From contig JAVHLB010000005.1 in the NCBI GenBank assembly GCA_031082425.1, forward strand, positions 168,001-232,000: a DNA stretch of 64,000 nucleotides, written 5' to 3'. Shown piece by piece: positions 15,836 through 24,294 of this stretch. Source of the DNA: Candidatus Edwardsbacteria bacterium (lineage in GTDB: Bacteria > Edwardsbacteria > AC1 > EtOH8). Position 1 is the stretch's first letter; every line of letters starts with the position of its first letter. The notes under the pieces were generated by a model that ran no database searches, had not been told where the DNA came from, and worked only from the letters and a program-made list of their open reading frames with translations. The position numbers and the translations under genes are program-made.

Positions 15836-16468
15836 TTACTTGATCAAATGTATCCAGTCGGTCAGCAGGAACTGCACCCGGCCGATCAGCAGGGAGATCC
15901 GCCCCATCACGGTGTTGCCGAAAGAAGCCCCGAAGCCGATCATGATGAACCAGATGCCGATGTTGGCCGAAATTTTAAGGGCCCCCTTCTGCTCCCGGGA
16001 GAAGAAGAAATAGCTGAGGGTGGTCAGCACTCCGATAAAGGTGACCAGGCCCCACACCAGGCCCCAGCCGCCCAGCTGGAGATTTGTGGCATCGCCGATG
16101 GCGCTCTGCATCTGTTTCAGGATATCGGTCTGAAAGGTGGGTGCCAGGCTCATGCCGCTGCCGGTCCCCAGCAGCACCGCCAGTGGGATCAGGATCAGCC
16201 AGCCGGTCTTGGAGCTGAAACGGAAAAAGAACAGCAGGCCTATCAGGCCCGGGATTATGAACCAGAGGTTATGCTGCAGGAAGACCGGGACATACAGGTT
16301 GGGCACTATGGCGTTGTTCCAGTAGATGGCCACCCCGTACCCGGCCGAGATGCCCACGAAGAGGTGCTCGGCAAAGCGGTAGAAGGGATTCTCCTTGTAT
16401 AAAAAGGAGAAGATGCACAGGGTCAGTATGGCCGCCACCCACACCCAGGGATTGTTTGAAAATGTCAT
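15836..16468 (-). CDS. Module copy 2, gene 4: polytopic membrane protein
   Basis: A 210-residue protein with about six or seven transmembrane helices (for example LWFIIPGLIGLLFFF and WGLVTFIGVLTTLSYFFF). It is a paralogue of the protein at 19227-19859. Both share RFAEHLF near residue 32, a YF(F/Y)FSRE(Q/H)KG motif near 155, and an identical C-terminus, TDWIHLIK. No known catalytic motif is visible and I do not recognise a named function. It ends the second copy of the four-gene module, 10 bases after the preceding gene. Probably a structural core of a membrane complex made by the module. Confidence 0.75.
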   Translation of the reverse strand: MTFSNNPWVWVAAILTLCIFSFLYKENPFYRFAEHLFVGISAGYGVAIYWNNAIVPNLYVPVFLQHNLWFIIPGLIGLLFFFRFSSKTGWLILIPLAVLLGTGSGMSLAPTFQTDILKQMQSAIGDATNLQLGGWGLVWGLVTFIGVLTTLSYFFFSREQKGALKISANIGIWFIMIGFGASFGNTVMGRISLLIGRVQFLLTDWIHLIK

Positions 16469-16478
16469 TTGTCTCTCC

Positions 16479-17327
16479 TTACTTCTTGCTCTGGTTGTGC
16501 CGGGTCACCAGATAGCCGATATTGCCCAGGATGATGAACAGCATCAACAGCAGGTGGACTATGGAAACAGCATTCATCCCCTTGGTGGCCACCGGAGCGG
16601 CGCTGGAATAGCCGTTCTTTTTGTTCAGATATTCATACTCGCTGGCCCCCTTCATGCCGTTCAGCAGGCCCACCAGCTGGCCGGCCTGCAGGAAGGGATA
16701 GTAGTCGGCGGTGCTGACCGCGGTGCAGCCGGCCCCCACGTTGGCATGATAGCGGGTATGGGCATAGTTTATCCAGCCCTGGGTGATGGCGCTGCCGGCG
16801 ATGGAGAGCACCAGCGGGACATCGGCGTAGTTGCGGATGCCGTTCATCATCGGCAGGCTGTCCAGCGGGGTGCCGTAAAAATCGGTGGGGAACGCCTGGC
16901 GGAAATTTTCTCCGATGGACATCATCACGATTGAGGAGCCGGGCTTGAAGCCCAGAAAGGCGTAATCCCGGCCGTTGACGGCCCCGTATTCCGGGGCGAT
17001 CTTTTGCAGGGCCGTTTCCGAAAGCACCGCCCCGTTGGGATCCAGGGTCAGCACCACTATCCTGATGCCCTTGGCGAAACAGTGCCGGATGACCGCCTCC
17101 AGCATCGGCTGCAGCTCGGGCATCATGGAGGGGCTGTAATCGGCCGCTATCAATATCGGCTGGCTCTGGGGAGGTATCTGGTCGATGAAATCGTACAGTT
17201 TGATGGTATATTTCCCCGGGATGGTGGGCAGTTTCATGGGTATCACCAGGGGAAAGATCACCGCCAGGGCCACCAGCAGGAAGATGTACCGGCGGTTTAT
17301 CTTGGTCAGATTCTCTAATATCTTCAT
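16479..17327 (-). CDS. Module copy 2, gene 3: bitopic membrane protein with extracytoplasmic domain
   Basis: A 282-residue protein with one N-terminal helix (about 15-31, YIFLLVALAVIFPLVIP) and one C-terminal helix (about 253-273). The 210-residue domain between them is alpha/beta-like (PILIAADYSPSMMPELQPMLEAVIRHC, GIRIVVLTLDPNGA). It is a paralogue of 19900-20751, sharing DSLPMM, YPFLQ-GQLVG and GMKG. Its ATG overlaps the stop of the preceding gene by 4 bases. No signature of a known enzyme is seen. The DYSPSMMPEL segment recalls a ligand- or metal-binding loop, but this is only a resemblance. Confidence 0.75.
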   Translation of the reverse strand: MKILENLTKINRRYIFLLVALAVIFPLVIPMKLPTIPGKYTIKLYDFIDQIPPQSQPILIAADYSPSMMPELQPMLEAVIRHCFAKGIRIVVLTLDPNGAVLSETALQKIAPEYGAVNGRDYAFLGFKPGSSIVMMSIGENFRQAFPTDFYGTPLDSLPMMNGIRNYADVPLVLSIAGSAITQGWINYAHTRYHANVGAGCTAVSTADYYPFLQAGQLVGLLNGMKGASEYEYLNKKNGYSSAAPVATKGMNAVSIVHLLLMLFIILGNIGYLVTRHNQSKK

Positions 17328-17962
17328 TTGCCTCCCCCTCCCAGCCAGCTGCGTTCAATGCCCAAAATTATCTTAAGCGAGGTGGCCGTCATTCCCAGGC
17401 CCACCCCGAACAGGATGCCGCGCTTGGCGGCCATATTGGGGACCATCAGTATCCACTCGGCGATGTCCGGTATCCTGGACCAGATCATGGACCCGAAGGG
17501 GATCACCCCCAGCATCACTATGAAGCCGGAGATCAGCAGCAGGGCCGCCTCCTGGGAACGGGCCCGGAAGGCCCGGTAGGCGGCCGAGGCCATATAGAAG
17601 GCCAGTATGGCGAACATGGCCGAGTCCATGGGGGCCTGGACATAGAGGAACAGGGTGTGGTACAGGTCGCCCAGCTTCTCCAGGCCCCTCCAGCGCCCCA
17701 GGATGCCCAGCAGGGCCATCACCACCAGGGCCGCCAGGGTCACGATGCTGTTCCACCAGTGCGGCTTCCGCCTTTTGATCTTCAGCATGTGGTGGTTGAA
17801 CAGGCTGCCGACGGCCAGCACGATGGCAAAGGCGCTGATGACAATGGTCCACTGCAGGGTGATCTGGTAAATATTGGTGGAAACCTGGCTGGGAACGAAG
17901 AACTGGATGAAGAAGAATATCCCCAGCGTCAGGACGATTATCAAAGGTATCTGTCTTTTCAT
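17324..17962 (-). CDS. Module copy 2, gene 2: polytopic membrane protein
   Basis: A 212-residue protein with about six membrane segments, starting with an uncleaved signal-like helix (IPLIIVLTLGIFFFIQFF). Conserved with its paralogue at 20753-21373 are FAILAFYMASA-YRAFRA, ISGFIVMLGVIP, MVPNMAAKRGI and the ending LKIILGIER. The conserved MVPNMAAKRG stretch between helices is the most likely functional loop. It sits 9 bases after gene 1 of the module. Family unknown to me. Confidence 0.75.
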   Translation of the reverse strand: MKRQIPLIIVLTLGIFFFIQFFVPSQVSTNIYQITLQWTIVISAFAIVLAVGSLFNHHMLKIKRRKPHWWNSIVTLAALVVMALLGILGRWRGLEKLGDLYHTLFLYVQAPMDSAMFAILAFYMASAAYRAFRARSQEAALLLISGFIVMLGVIPFGSMIWSRIPDIAEWILMVPNMAAKRGILFGVGLGMTATSLKIILGIERSWLGGGGK

Positions 17963-17971
17963 TTTCTCTCC

Positions 17972-19162
17972 TTAACCTACCCTTAGCATTTGCAGGATGA
18001 TGTTCCGGATGCCGGGGTTGATCAGCGAGACGGCCAGTCCCACGATCAGCAGCATCACGATGACCGCCTTGCTCCAGTCCTGGCCCTTGAGGGTGCCCAG
18101 CAGCATCGGTTCCCGGGAGAGGTAGGCCGAGGCGGCGTACAGCTCCTCGCCGATCAGGGTGTAGTCGCAGGCGGTGATGAAGAACGGCAGCTGGTGCACC
18201 GCATCGGTCCCGGCGATCTGGATGGCCCCGGTCTCGGCCCCGGTCTCGGCCAGGATCAGGGATTCGGCCCAGAACATGCCCAGGAAGAAATTGGTGGCCG
18301 GCTTTTCCCGGGCCATGATCCCGTCCACCCCCGAGGCGAAGCCCATCTGGCTGTCGGTCAGGTAGAACACCGAATCGTGGTTGTAGGCGTCGGGGCGCCC
18401 GATCTCGTTGTAGGCCTCCTTGACGATCTCCTGGGCCACGGTGAACACCACCGGGTCGCGGTTGGGCACCAGCAGCGGGGTGTCGTATTCGGCGGTCTTC
18501 TTGGCCACCTGTCCCAGGATGTTCAGGGCGGCGATGGTGGCCACGTCGGAGATGGATGACAGCCCCGGCACGTAAAGGATGGGGCGCCCCATCTCGGTGG
18601 CCCGGCCCACCGCCTCCTCCACCGCCGCCAGCCCGGCGATGCGGCGGATGAACAGGCTCTGGCCGCTCTTGGCCCGGCTGATGAATATGATCACTATGAT
18701 GGTGAACAGGATGCAGCTGACCAGGGCATTGATGCGCATGGTGTTGAACCACTGCTCCGCAGACCTGGCCGAAGCAGACACCAGGCTCAGGGCCTGGCTC
18801 TCCCGGCCCACCGCCTTGATCTGGTAGAAATAATCCTTCCCGTTGTCCGGGACATCCTGGTCGTCATAACTGGTGAAACCGTATGGCACATAACCCACCT
18901 TGATAAATCCCCCCTCCGGGGTCTCCGACCGCAGGACCTCATAGCCCTCGACCATTTTGCTGACCTCGTCCGGCGACGCCTGCCAGCTAACGGTGATGGC
19001 ATGTCCGGCGTCGTTGGGAGTGTCGGCGGCCTTGATGTCGGACGGCGGGGCAATGGCCGCCGCCGTCAACGGGACCTGGGATGCCGGCGGGCTGGTTGGT
19101 GAAGCGGCCAAGGCCGCCGCCCAACATAACACCAACAGCCCGGTAATTTTAAGCCTCATCAA
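17972..19162 (-). CDS. Module copy 2, gene 1: fibronectin type III/DUF6754-like membrane protein
   Basis: A 396-residue protein with a signal peptide, a fibronectin type III domain at about 37-125 (DIKAADTPNDAGHAITVSWQASPDE, ending YFYQIKAV), a transmembrane helix at about 150-168 and a roughly 180-residue domain (RRIAGLAAVEEAVGRATEMGRPILYV... GTDAVHQLPFF-TACDYTLIGEELYAASAYLS). A C-terminal helix closes it. I believe this domain is the one catalogued as DUF6754, from memory. Paralogue: 21387-22526. By topology the FN3 domain is outside and the conserved domain is cytoplasmic. Function unknown. It begins 64 bases after copy 1 ends. Confidence 0.8.
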   Translation of the reverse strand: MMRLKITGLLVLCWAAALAASPTSPPASQVPLTAAAIAPPSDIKAADTPNDAGHAITVSWQASPDEVSKMVEGYEVLRSETPEGGFIKVGYVPYGFTSYDDQDVPDNGKDYFYQIKAVGRESQALSLVSASARSAEQWFNTMRINALVSCILFTIIVIIFISRAKSGQSLFIRRIAGLAAVEEAVGRATEMGRPILYVPGLSSISDVATIAALNILGQVAKKTAEYDTPLLVPNRDPVVFTVAQEIVKEAYNEIGRPDAYNHDSVFYLTDSQMGFASGVDGIMAREKPATNFFLGMFWAESLILAETGAETGAIQIAGTDAVHQLPFFITACDYTLIGEELYAASAYLSREPMLLGTLKGQDWSKAVIVMLLIVGLAVSLINPGIRNIILQMLRVG

Positions 19163-19226
19163 TTTTCTCCGTTTAATAGTTTTAGCTGATTGTAAACAAT
19201 TATATCCTTTATGCCCTTTGCCCGGC

Positions 19227-19859
19227 TTATTTTATCAAATGTATCCAATCGGTGAACAGGAACTGCATCCGGGCGATCAGCAGGGATACCCGGGCCATGA
19301 CGGTGTAGCCGAAGGTGGCTCCGAAGCCGATCATCACGAACCAGATGCCGACATTGGCGGTCACCTTGATAGGCCCCTTGTGCTCCCGGGAGAAGTAGAA
19401 ATAGGTGATGGTGCTGATGACACCCACCATCACCAGCAGGCCCACCATCAGGCCCTTCTGGGGATCCCAGATGTTGGTGAGCATGGAGGTGTTGACCATG
19501 GTGCCCTGGATCTGTTTGAGCACGTCCGCCTCAAAGGTCAGCGGAATGGACATGCCGTTCCAGAACCCCAGGCTGATGGCAATGGGGATCAGTATCAGGT
19601 GGTTCAGTTTGGGAATGAAGCGGAAAAAATACATCATCCCGATGGCCATGGGGATCAGGGTCAGCCAACGATGGTTGGCCAGGGGGGTGACTATGTAGGG
19701 CAGGGTGTAATTGTTCCAGTACAGAACGATGAAATAACCCACCGAGAGGCCGGTGAAAAGGTGTTCGGCGAATCTGAAGGCCGGGTTATCCTTGTAAAGA
19801 TATGAGAAAATGGCCAGGCTTAAAAGGGCCGCTATCCATACCCAGATATTTGTGCTCAT
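19227..19859 (-). CDS. Module copy 1, gene 4: polytopic membrane protein
   Basis: A 210-residue, six- to seven-helix membrane protein, the same length as its paralogue at 15836-16468 and clearly homologous throughout (RFAEHLF, YFYFSREHKG, NVGIWFVMIGFGATFG, TDWIHLIK). It lies 40 bases after gene 3 of the same module. The NVGIWFVMIGFGA region is the best conserved and carries few charged residues, so it may form helix-helix contacts. No named family recognised. Confidence 0.75.
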   Translation of the reverse strand: MSTNIWVWIAALLSLAIFSYLYKDNPAFRFAEHLFTGLSVGYFIVLYWNNYTLPYIVTPLANHRWLTLIPMAIGMMYFFRFIPKLNHLILIPIAISLGFWNGMSIPLTFEADVLKQIQGTMVNTSMLTNIWDPQKGLMVGLLVMVGVISTITYFYFSREHKGPIKVTANVGIWFVMIGFGATFGYTVMARVSLLIARMQFLFTDWIHLIK

Positions 19860-19899
19860 CTTTTATATCCTTGATTTAAATATTTCTATGGTAGCCGGG

Positions 19900-20751
19900 T
19901 CACTTTTTCTGTTCGATCTTTTTGGAGATGAAATATCCGATGTTGCCCAGGATGATCAGCAGGATGATCAGCAAATGCGAATAGGCGATGGCGCTCATGG
20001 CCTTGCTGGCAATGTCCGATTTATGATAATAACCGGCCTCGACTATCAGCTGTTCGTACTCCGCCCCGCCCTTCATCCCTCCCAGCTGGCCCACCAGCTG
20101 GCCGGTCTGCAGGAAGGGGTAATTGTCCGGGGCCATCACCGCCGTCTGTCCGGCGGCAATTTTTACCTTGAACTTGGTACCGGCAAAAATTATCCAGCTG
20201 TAGGGATAGGTTGAGCCGGCCAAAGAAAGGACCAGGGCTATATCGTCATAATTATGGATATTATGCATCATGGGCAGGCTGTCGTAGGGTGTCTGATAAT
20301 AGTCCAGGGGCAGGGCTTTTTTTACGTTGACCCCCATCTGCAGCATGATGATGGTCATGCCGGGACGATAACCAAAATAGCAGTAGTCGGTCCCGTTCTT
20401 CTTGCCGTATTCCTCGGCCACCTTGGTCATGATTCCCTCCCCGATGGCGTCGCCCTGCGGAGCCAGGGACAGGCCGACCACTTTGACCCCCCGGGCAAAA
20501 CAATGCCGCAGCACCGCCCGGGCCATGGGATCCAGCTCGGCGGCCACCTGGGGGTCGTAATCGAAGGAGATCATCAAGGGCCGGCCGTTGGGCTCGATAT
20601 GGTCGACATAATCATAGATGCTCCTGGTGGCGGCATCCACATAAAAGCGTGATTTGACGCTGAACAGCAGCGGGATCAGGATGGCCGCCAGCAGCAGGGC
20701 GAATACGATCCGGCGATCAAGCTTGCCGAACTTGGCCAAAAACTTCAGCAT
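19900..20751 (-). CDS. Module copy 1, gene 3: bitopic membrane protein with extracytoplasmic domain
   Basis: A 283-residue protein with helices at about 14-31 and 255-275 and a soluble domain between. It matches 16479-17327 over its full length: PLMISFDYDPQVAAELDPMARAVLRHCFARG, YFGYRPGMTIIML, PYDSLPMM, YPFLQTGQLVGQLGGMKGGAEYE. The alpha/beta repeats suggest a Rossmann-like or periplasmic-binding-like fold, outside the cytoplasm by topology. It starts two bases before the previous gene's end region, so the genes are tightly coupled. Function not known. Confidence 0.75.
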   Translation of the reverse strand: MLKFLAKFGKLDRRIVFALLLAAILIPLLFSVKSRFYVDAATRSIYDYVDHIEPNGRPLMISFDYDPQVAAELDPMARAVLRHCFARGVKVVGLSLAPQGDAIGEGIMTKVAEEYGKKNGTDYCYFGYRPGMTIIMLQMGVNVKKALPLDYYQTPYDSLPMMHNIHNYDDIALVLSLAGSTYPYSWIIFAGTKFKVKIAAGQTAVMAPDNYPFLQTGQLVGQLGGMKGGAEYEQLIVEAGYYHKSDIASKAMSAIAYSHLLIILLIILGNIGYFISKKIEQKK

Positions 20752-20752
20752 A

Positions 20753-21373
20753 TCAGTGCCCTCCCATCCAGTTGCGTTCGATGCCCAGGATGATCTTCAG
20801 GGAGGTGGCGGTGATGCCCAGCCCGATGCCGAAGGTGATGCCCCGTTTGGCGGCCATATTGGGCACCAGCATCAGCCACTCCGAGAGTTTGGGCAGCCCG
20901 CTCCAAATGGCGGCCCCCTGCGGGATCAGCCCCAGCATCACGATGAAGGCCGAGATCAGCAGCATGGTGGCCTCGGTGGACTTGGCCCGGAAGGCCCGGT
21001 AGCTGGCCGAGGCCATGTAGAAGGCCAGGATGGCGAACATGGTGGCCTGCATGGGGGCCAGGGCGTAATTGAACACCTTCATATAAAAGCTGCCCTCCCG
21101 GGTGCCGCTGAACACCGCCGCCAGGATCATGAACACCGCCGCCCCCAGATAGACCAGGCTGTATCCCCAGCCCCGGCTCTTGCGGGAGATCTTCAGGATG
21201 TGGTGCCGCACCAGGCTGTCCACCGCGATCACCGATGCGAAAACATAGATGATCAAGTCCCATTCGATCATGGTATTGAAGGCCACCTGGGAGGGCCGGC
21301 TGGGAATGAAGAACTGGATGATGAAGGCCACCCCCAGCACGAAGACTATGGCCATGGGTATATTTTTTTTCAT
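20753..21373 (-). CDS. Module copy 1, gene 2: polytopic membrane protein
   Basis: A 206-residue protein with an N-terminal signal-anchor (IPMAIVFVLGVAFIIQFFIPSRPSQ) and about five further helices. It is homologous to 17324-17962, sharing FAILAFYMASASYRAFRAKS, ISAFIVMLGLIP, MVPNMAAKRGI and LKIILGIER at the C-terminus. It is one base from the following gene and 13 bases after gene 1. No catalytic motif or known family is visible. Confidence 0.75.
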   Translation of the reverse strand: MKKNIPMAIVFVLGVAFIIQFFIPSRPSQVAFNTMIEWDLIIYVFASVIAVDSLVRHHILKISRKSRGWGYSLVYLGAAVFMILAAVFSGTREGSFYMKVFNYALAPMQATMFAILAFYMASASYRAFRAKSTEATMLLISAFIVMLGLIPQGAAIWSGLPKLSEWLMLVPNMAAKRGITFGIGLGITATSLKIILGIERNWMGGH

Positions 21374-21386
21374 ATTCCTCTACCTT

Positions 21387-22526
21387 TTAGTGAATGCTGA
21401 ATAAACTATAAATGAGATCCGAGCGGAAGATCAGGGCCGCCAGGGTTCCCAGCAGGACGAACAGGATGATGATCAGCTTGCAGGCATCCTGGCCCTTCAG
21501 GCTTCCCACCAGCAGCGGCTCCTTGGACAGGTAGGCCGAGGCGGCATACAGCTCCTCGCCGATCAGGGTGTAATCGCAGGCGGTGATGAAGAACGGCAGC
21601 TGGGAGATCTGGTCGGTCCCGGCTATCTGGATGGCCCCGGTGGCGGCGCCCGATTCGGCCAGCACCAGGGATTCGGCCGCATAATAACCCATAAAGAAGT
21701 TGGTGGCCGGCTTCTCCCGGACCATGATCCCGGCCAGGGCCGCGGCGTATCCCATCTGGTCCTGGGTGATGAAGTATACCGAGTCCTCCTTGAACAGATC
21801 GGGACGGCCCACGCTCTTATAGCCCTCCTTGACCATCTCCCGGGCCACCGCATGCACCACCGGGTCGGCGGTGGGGACGGTCAGCGGGGTGTCGTACTCG
21901 GCGGTCTTCTTGGCCACCTGCCCCAGGATGTTCAGGGAAGCCACGGTGGATATGGAATCTATCAGGCCGATGCCGTTGCAGTAAAGTATCGGCCGCCCCA
22001 TCTCGGTGGCCCGGCCGATGGCCTCCTCCACCGCATCCAGTCCGGAGATGCGCCGGATGAACAGCTTGCCCTTGCGGGCCCAGTAGATGTACAAAAGGGT
22101 GATGGCGATGAAAAGGAAGGTGCCGAACAGGGTGTTCAGCTTGCCGGTGTTGAACCAGCTCTGGGTGGTGGCTATCGGCCCGGCTACGGCGCTGACGGCG
22201 CTGTCGCCGTTCTGGTTGATGGCCACCACCTTATAATAATGGTTCCGGCCGATGGCCTCGACGGAATTGTCCTCGTGCTCGACGGCCCCCTTGGGGACCC
22301 AGGCGATCATCTGGAAGGAGTCGTTGGGCAGCATGGACCGCTCGATATTGTAGCCCATGAACCCCGGCTCATTTTCCGAGGGGGATGGTTGCCATTCCAT
22401 GATCACGATGGAGCCGTCATCATTGGGAGCGTCTGTCAGCTTGACATCGGTCGGCGGTTCCAGGGCCGGGGCCAGGGCCGGAAGCAGGAACAACATCAGC
22501 AGGATTGCGTATTTGATCTTGGGCAT
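21387..22526 (-). CDS. Module copy 1, gene 1: fibronectin type III/DUF6754-like membrane protein
   Basis: A 379-residue protein with a cleavable signal peptide, an FN3 domain at about 20-110 (PPTDVKLTDAPNDDGSIVIMEWQPSPSE, HYYKVVAINQNG), a helix at about 132-150, the conserved domain (RRISGLDAVEEAIGRATEMGRPILYC; ASLNILGQVAKKTAEYDTPL; GTDQISQLPFFITACDYTLIGEELYAASAYLSKEP) and a C-terminal helix. It is nearly superimposable on 17972-19162 in the conserved domain. It opens the first copy of the module, 123 bases downstream of the 4Fe-4S gene. Function unknown. Confidence 0.8.
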   Translation of the reverse strand: MPKIKYAILLMLFLLPALAPALEPPTDVKLTDAPNDDGSIVIMEWQPSPSENEPGFMGYNIERSMLPNDSFQMIAWVPKGAVEHEDNSVEAIGRNHYYKVVAINQNGDSAVSAVAGPIATTQSWFNTGKLNTLFGTFLFIAITLLYIYWARKGKLFIRRISGLDAVEEAIGRATEMGRPILYCNGIGLIDSISTVASLNILGQVAKKTAEYDTPLTVPTADPVVHAVAREMVKEGYKSVGRPDLFKEDSVYFITQDQMGYAAALAGIMVREKPATNFFMGYYAAESLVLAESGAATGAIQIAGTDQISQLPFFITACDYTLIGEELYAASAYLSKEPLLVGSLKGQDACKLIIILFVLLGTLAALIFRSDLIYSLFSIH

Positions 22527-22570
22527 AACGTCCCTTTTATATTTGTGGGTTTATATTTTATATTCTACAA

Positions 22571-22596
22571 AATCCGACACCAAGGCACTAAGACAC
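22571..22596 (+). repeat. Dispersed ACCAAGGCACTAAGACACAAG-type motif
   Basis: A short AC-rich sequence in the gap between the 4Fe-4S gene and the first membrane module. A divergent relative is at 8624-8650 on the other strand. Such non-coding motifs are scattered in many environmental bacterial genomes; here it marks one edge of the eight-gene block. Confidence 0.45.
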
Positions 22597-22649
22597 AAGA
22601 TCACTCTTCACATATTACAATTCACTGCTTGGCTTGGTGGCAAGAGGCA

Positions 22650-23150
22650 TCAGGAGGCCAGTTTAAAGGACCTTACATCCGTTTCCATGCCTTTGGGCAC
22701 CGCCAGGGTCACCAGCGGGGTCTTCCCCTGGGCCTTGGTGTTCACCACTTTGATTACTTTGGCCCGGCAGCATTCCTTTCCTTCACGGTCCAGGGCAGCT
22801 ACCAGGTCGCCCTTCTCCGGCAGGGGCAGAAACTCGTAGGGCATGGTGACGGCGCTTTCGGCATCCGAATATGCAACATCTATGACGAAGATGGCCAGCC
22901 CGGGACAACGGGAGACGCAGACGGTACAGCCGTTGCATTTGTGGTGATCCACCTGGGGCAGGGCGTTGATATTATCGCCCACCGATATGGCCTGGCGGGG
23001 GCAGCTGGTCTCGCAGGGGTTGCAGGGTATCTCCTGAAAGCATTCCACGATGACCACCGGCCCTTTCTTCATTCTTTCTTGGGAGGGCCAGGAGGTCTGA
23101 ATATCCGATTGGTCGGCAATTCCGCAAGAGGTGAGTTTATCGCTGAGCAT
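22650..23150 (-). CDS. 4Fe-4S dicluster subunit of an HcnABC/PDH-type dehydrogenase
   Basis: A 166-residue protein with two ferredoxin-like clusters: CxxxxCNPCETSCP (around 43-50) and CNGCTVCVSRCPG (around 72-84). The C-terminal 70 residues, with EFLPLPEKGDLVAALDREGKECCRAKVIKV, form a small beta-rich domain common to this subunit in proline-dehydrogenase-like gene sets. It would relay electrons between the two flavoprotein subunits. The start at 23150 has a weak ribosome site; an in-frame ATG at 23072 is an alternative, and both Fe-S motifs survive with either start. It follows the pyridine-nucleotide-type flavoprotein by 30 bases. Confidence 0.82.
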   Translation of the reverse strand: MLSDKLTSCGIADQSDIQTSWPSQERMKKGPVVIVECFQEIPCNPCETSCPRQAISVGDNINALPQVDHHKCNGCTVCVSRCPGLAIFVIDVAYSDAESAVTMPYEFLPLPEKGDLVAALDREGKECCRAKVIKVVNTKAQGKTPLVTLAVPKGMETDVRSFKLAS

Positions 23151-23180
23151 TACTTTATACTTTCCACTTGAAGCTTGATA

Positions 23181-24263
23181 TTACCGTTTGCACTCCGCCA
23201 GCTTGCACTTCCCCTCCCGGGCCTTCTGCCCGAACGGTCCGGCACGCAGACCAGCCAAACGGCAGGCGGTGTCGTTTATCCGGCTTTGGAGATCTTTTGA
23301 ATCGCCCTTGAGAAATTTGACCGCCCCCAAACCGGCCAGCTCGCCCTCCAGCATGGCGGTGGAGGCCTCCTCGATCCCGGTGACATCGCCGGCGGTGAAG
23401 ATGCCCGGAACCGTGGTCATCATCAGATCGTCGTGCCAGGCCACCTGGCCCCCCAGTTCCGGAATATAGTTCATCTGGCAGCCGGCCTGCCATAAAAGTT
23501 CGGTCAAGGGGGAAAGCCCCACCGCCAGGCAGATGGTGTCCACCTCCAGGGTCTGCTGGGTGCCCTCTATGGTCTGCCATTTATCGTCAATTTTTGATAT
23601 CACCGCCCCGCTGACCATATCCTCCCCCAAAGCGTTGAGGATGGTGTGGCGGGTTAAAATGGGCACCCCCGCCCGGGCGATCTTGGAGGCGTGCACCAGA
23701 TACCCCCCGATCTTGGGCAGGCCCTCGATGATGGCTTTTACCTGAACCCCGGCCTGCATCAGCTGGTAGGAAACGATAAGGCCGATGTTGCCGGAGCCCA
23801 CCATCAGCACGCGGTGGCCCGGTTTGATGCCGTAGACGTTCATCAGGGTCTGCACCGCCCCGGCCCCGTAGACCCCGGGCAGGTCGCTGCCGGGAAAGGA
23901 GACGAAATTCTCCGAGGCTCCGGTGGCCACCAGAACGGCCTTGGGCTTGAGCGGTGTCACTTTTTCGTTCTGCAGCACCGCCACCGTCCCGTCGGGATAA
24001 TATCCCACCGCCGAGGCCTGGCGTTCTATCCGGATGCTACGCTTACCAATCTCCTGCTCCAGCTCCAGCCCGATCTCAAAACCCCGGGTTCCGGCCCGCT
24101 CGGCCTTGGAGCCGAAGAACATGTGGGTCTGCTTGATCAGCTGGCCCCCGATGGCCTGGTTCTCGTCTATGATCAGCGGTTCCAGGCCGAACTCCGAGGC
24201 CGACAGGGCCGCCATCAGCCCGGCCGGGCCGCCACCGATGATAAGGAAGTCTGTATTTGTCAT
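23181..24263 (-). CDS. FAD/NAD-type flavoprotein subunit (HcnB/PDH-alpha-like)
   Basis: A 360-residue protein with two dinucleotide-binding motifs: FLIIGGGPAGLMAALSASEFG at the start (FAD) and VLMVGSGNIGLIVSYQLMQAG near 155 (NAD or second nucleotide). The C-terminal GIFTAGDVTGIEEASTAMLEG closes the FAD site. This is the Pyr_redox_2 family member that partners DAO-type subunits in hydrogen cyanide synthase, octopine/nopaline oxidases and dye-linked proline dehydrogenase. The trailing 40 residues have several Cys (DTACRLAGL, GKCKLAECKR) that might ligate Fe-S. Operon partner genes are upstream (2Fe-2S) and downstream (4Fe-4S). Confidence 0.87.
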   Translation of the reverse strand: MTNTDFLIIGGGPAGLMAALSASEFGLEPLIIDENQAIGGQLIKQTHMFFGSKAERAGTRGFEIGLELEQEIGKRSIRIERQASAVGYYPDGTVAVLQNEKVTPLKPKAVLVATGASENFVSFPGSDLPGVYGAGAVQTLMNVYGIKPGHRVLMVGSGNIGLIVSYQLMQAGVQVKAIIEGLPKIGGYLVHASKIARAGVPILTRHTILNALGEDMVSGAVISKIDDKWQTIEGTQQTLEVDTICLAVGLSPLTELLWQAGCQMNYIPELGGQVAWHDDLMMTTVPGIFTAGDVTGIEEASTAMLEGELAGLGAVKFLKGDSKDLQSRINDTACRLAGLRAGPFGQKAREGKCKLAECKR

Positions 24264-24294
24264 GGATCCTTAAAAGCCGTAGAGTAGCATTGAT

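Noticed and set aside
17373..18752. 459-codon minus-strand frame inside module copy 2
   Set aside because: Out-of-frame translation of two supported membrane genes; His/Gly/Pro-rich.
21852..23171. 439-codon plus-strand frame over the module and Fe-S gene
   Set aside because: Antisense to three supported genes, with no homology-like motif or promoter.
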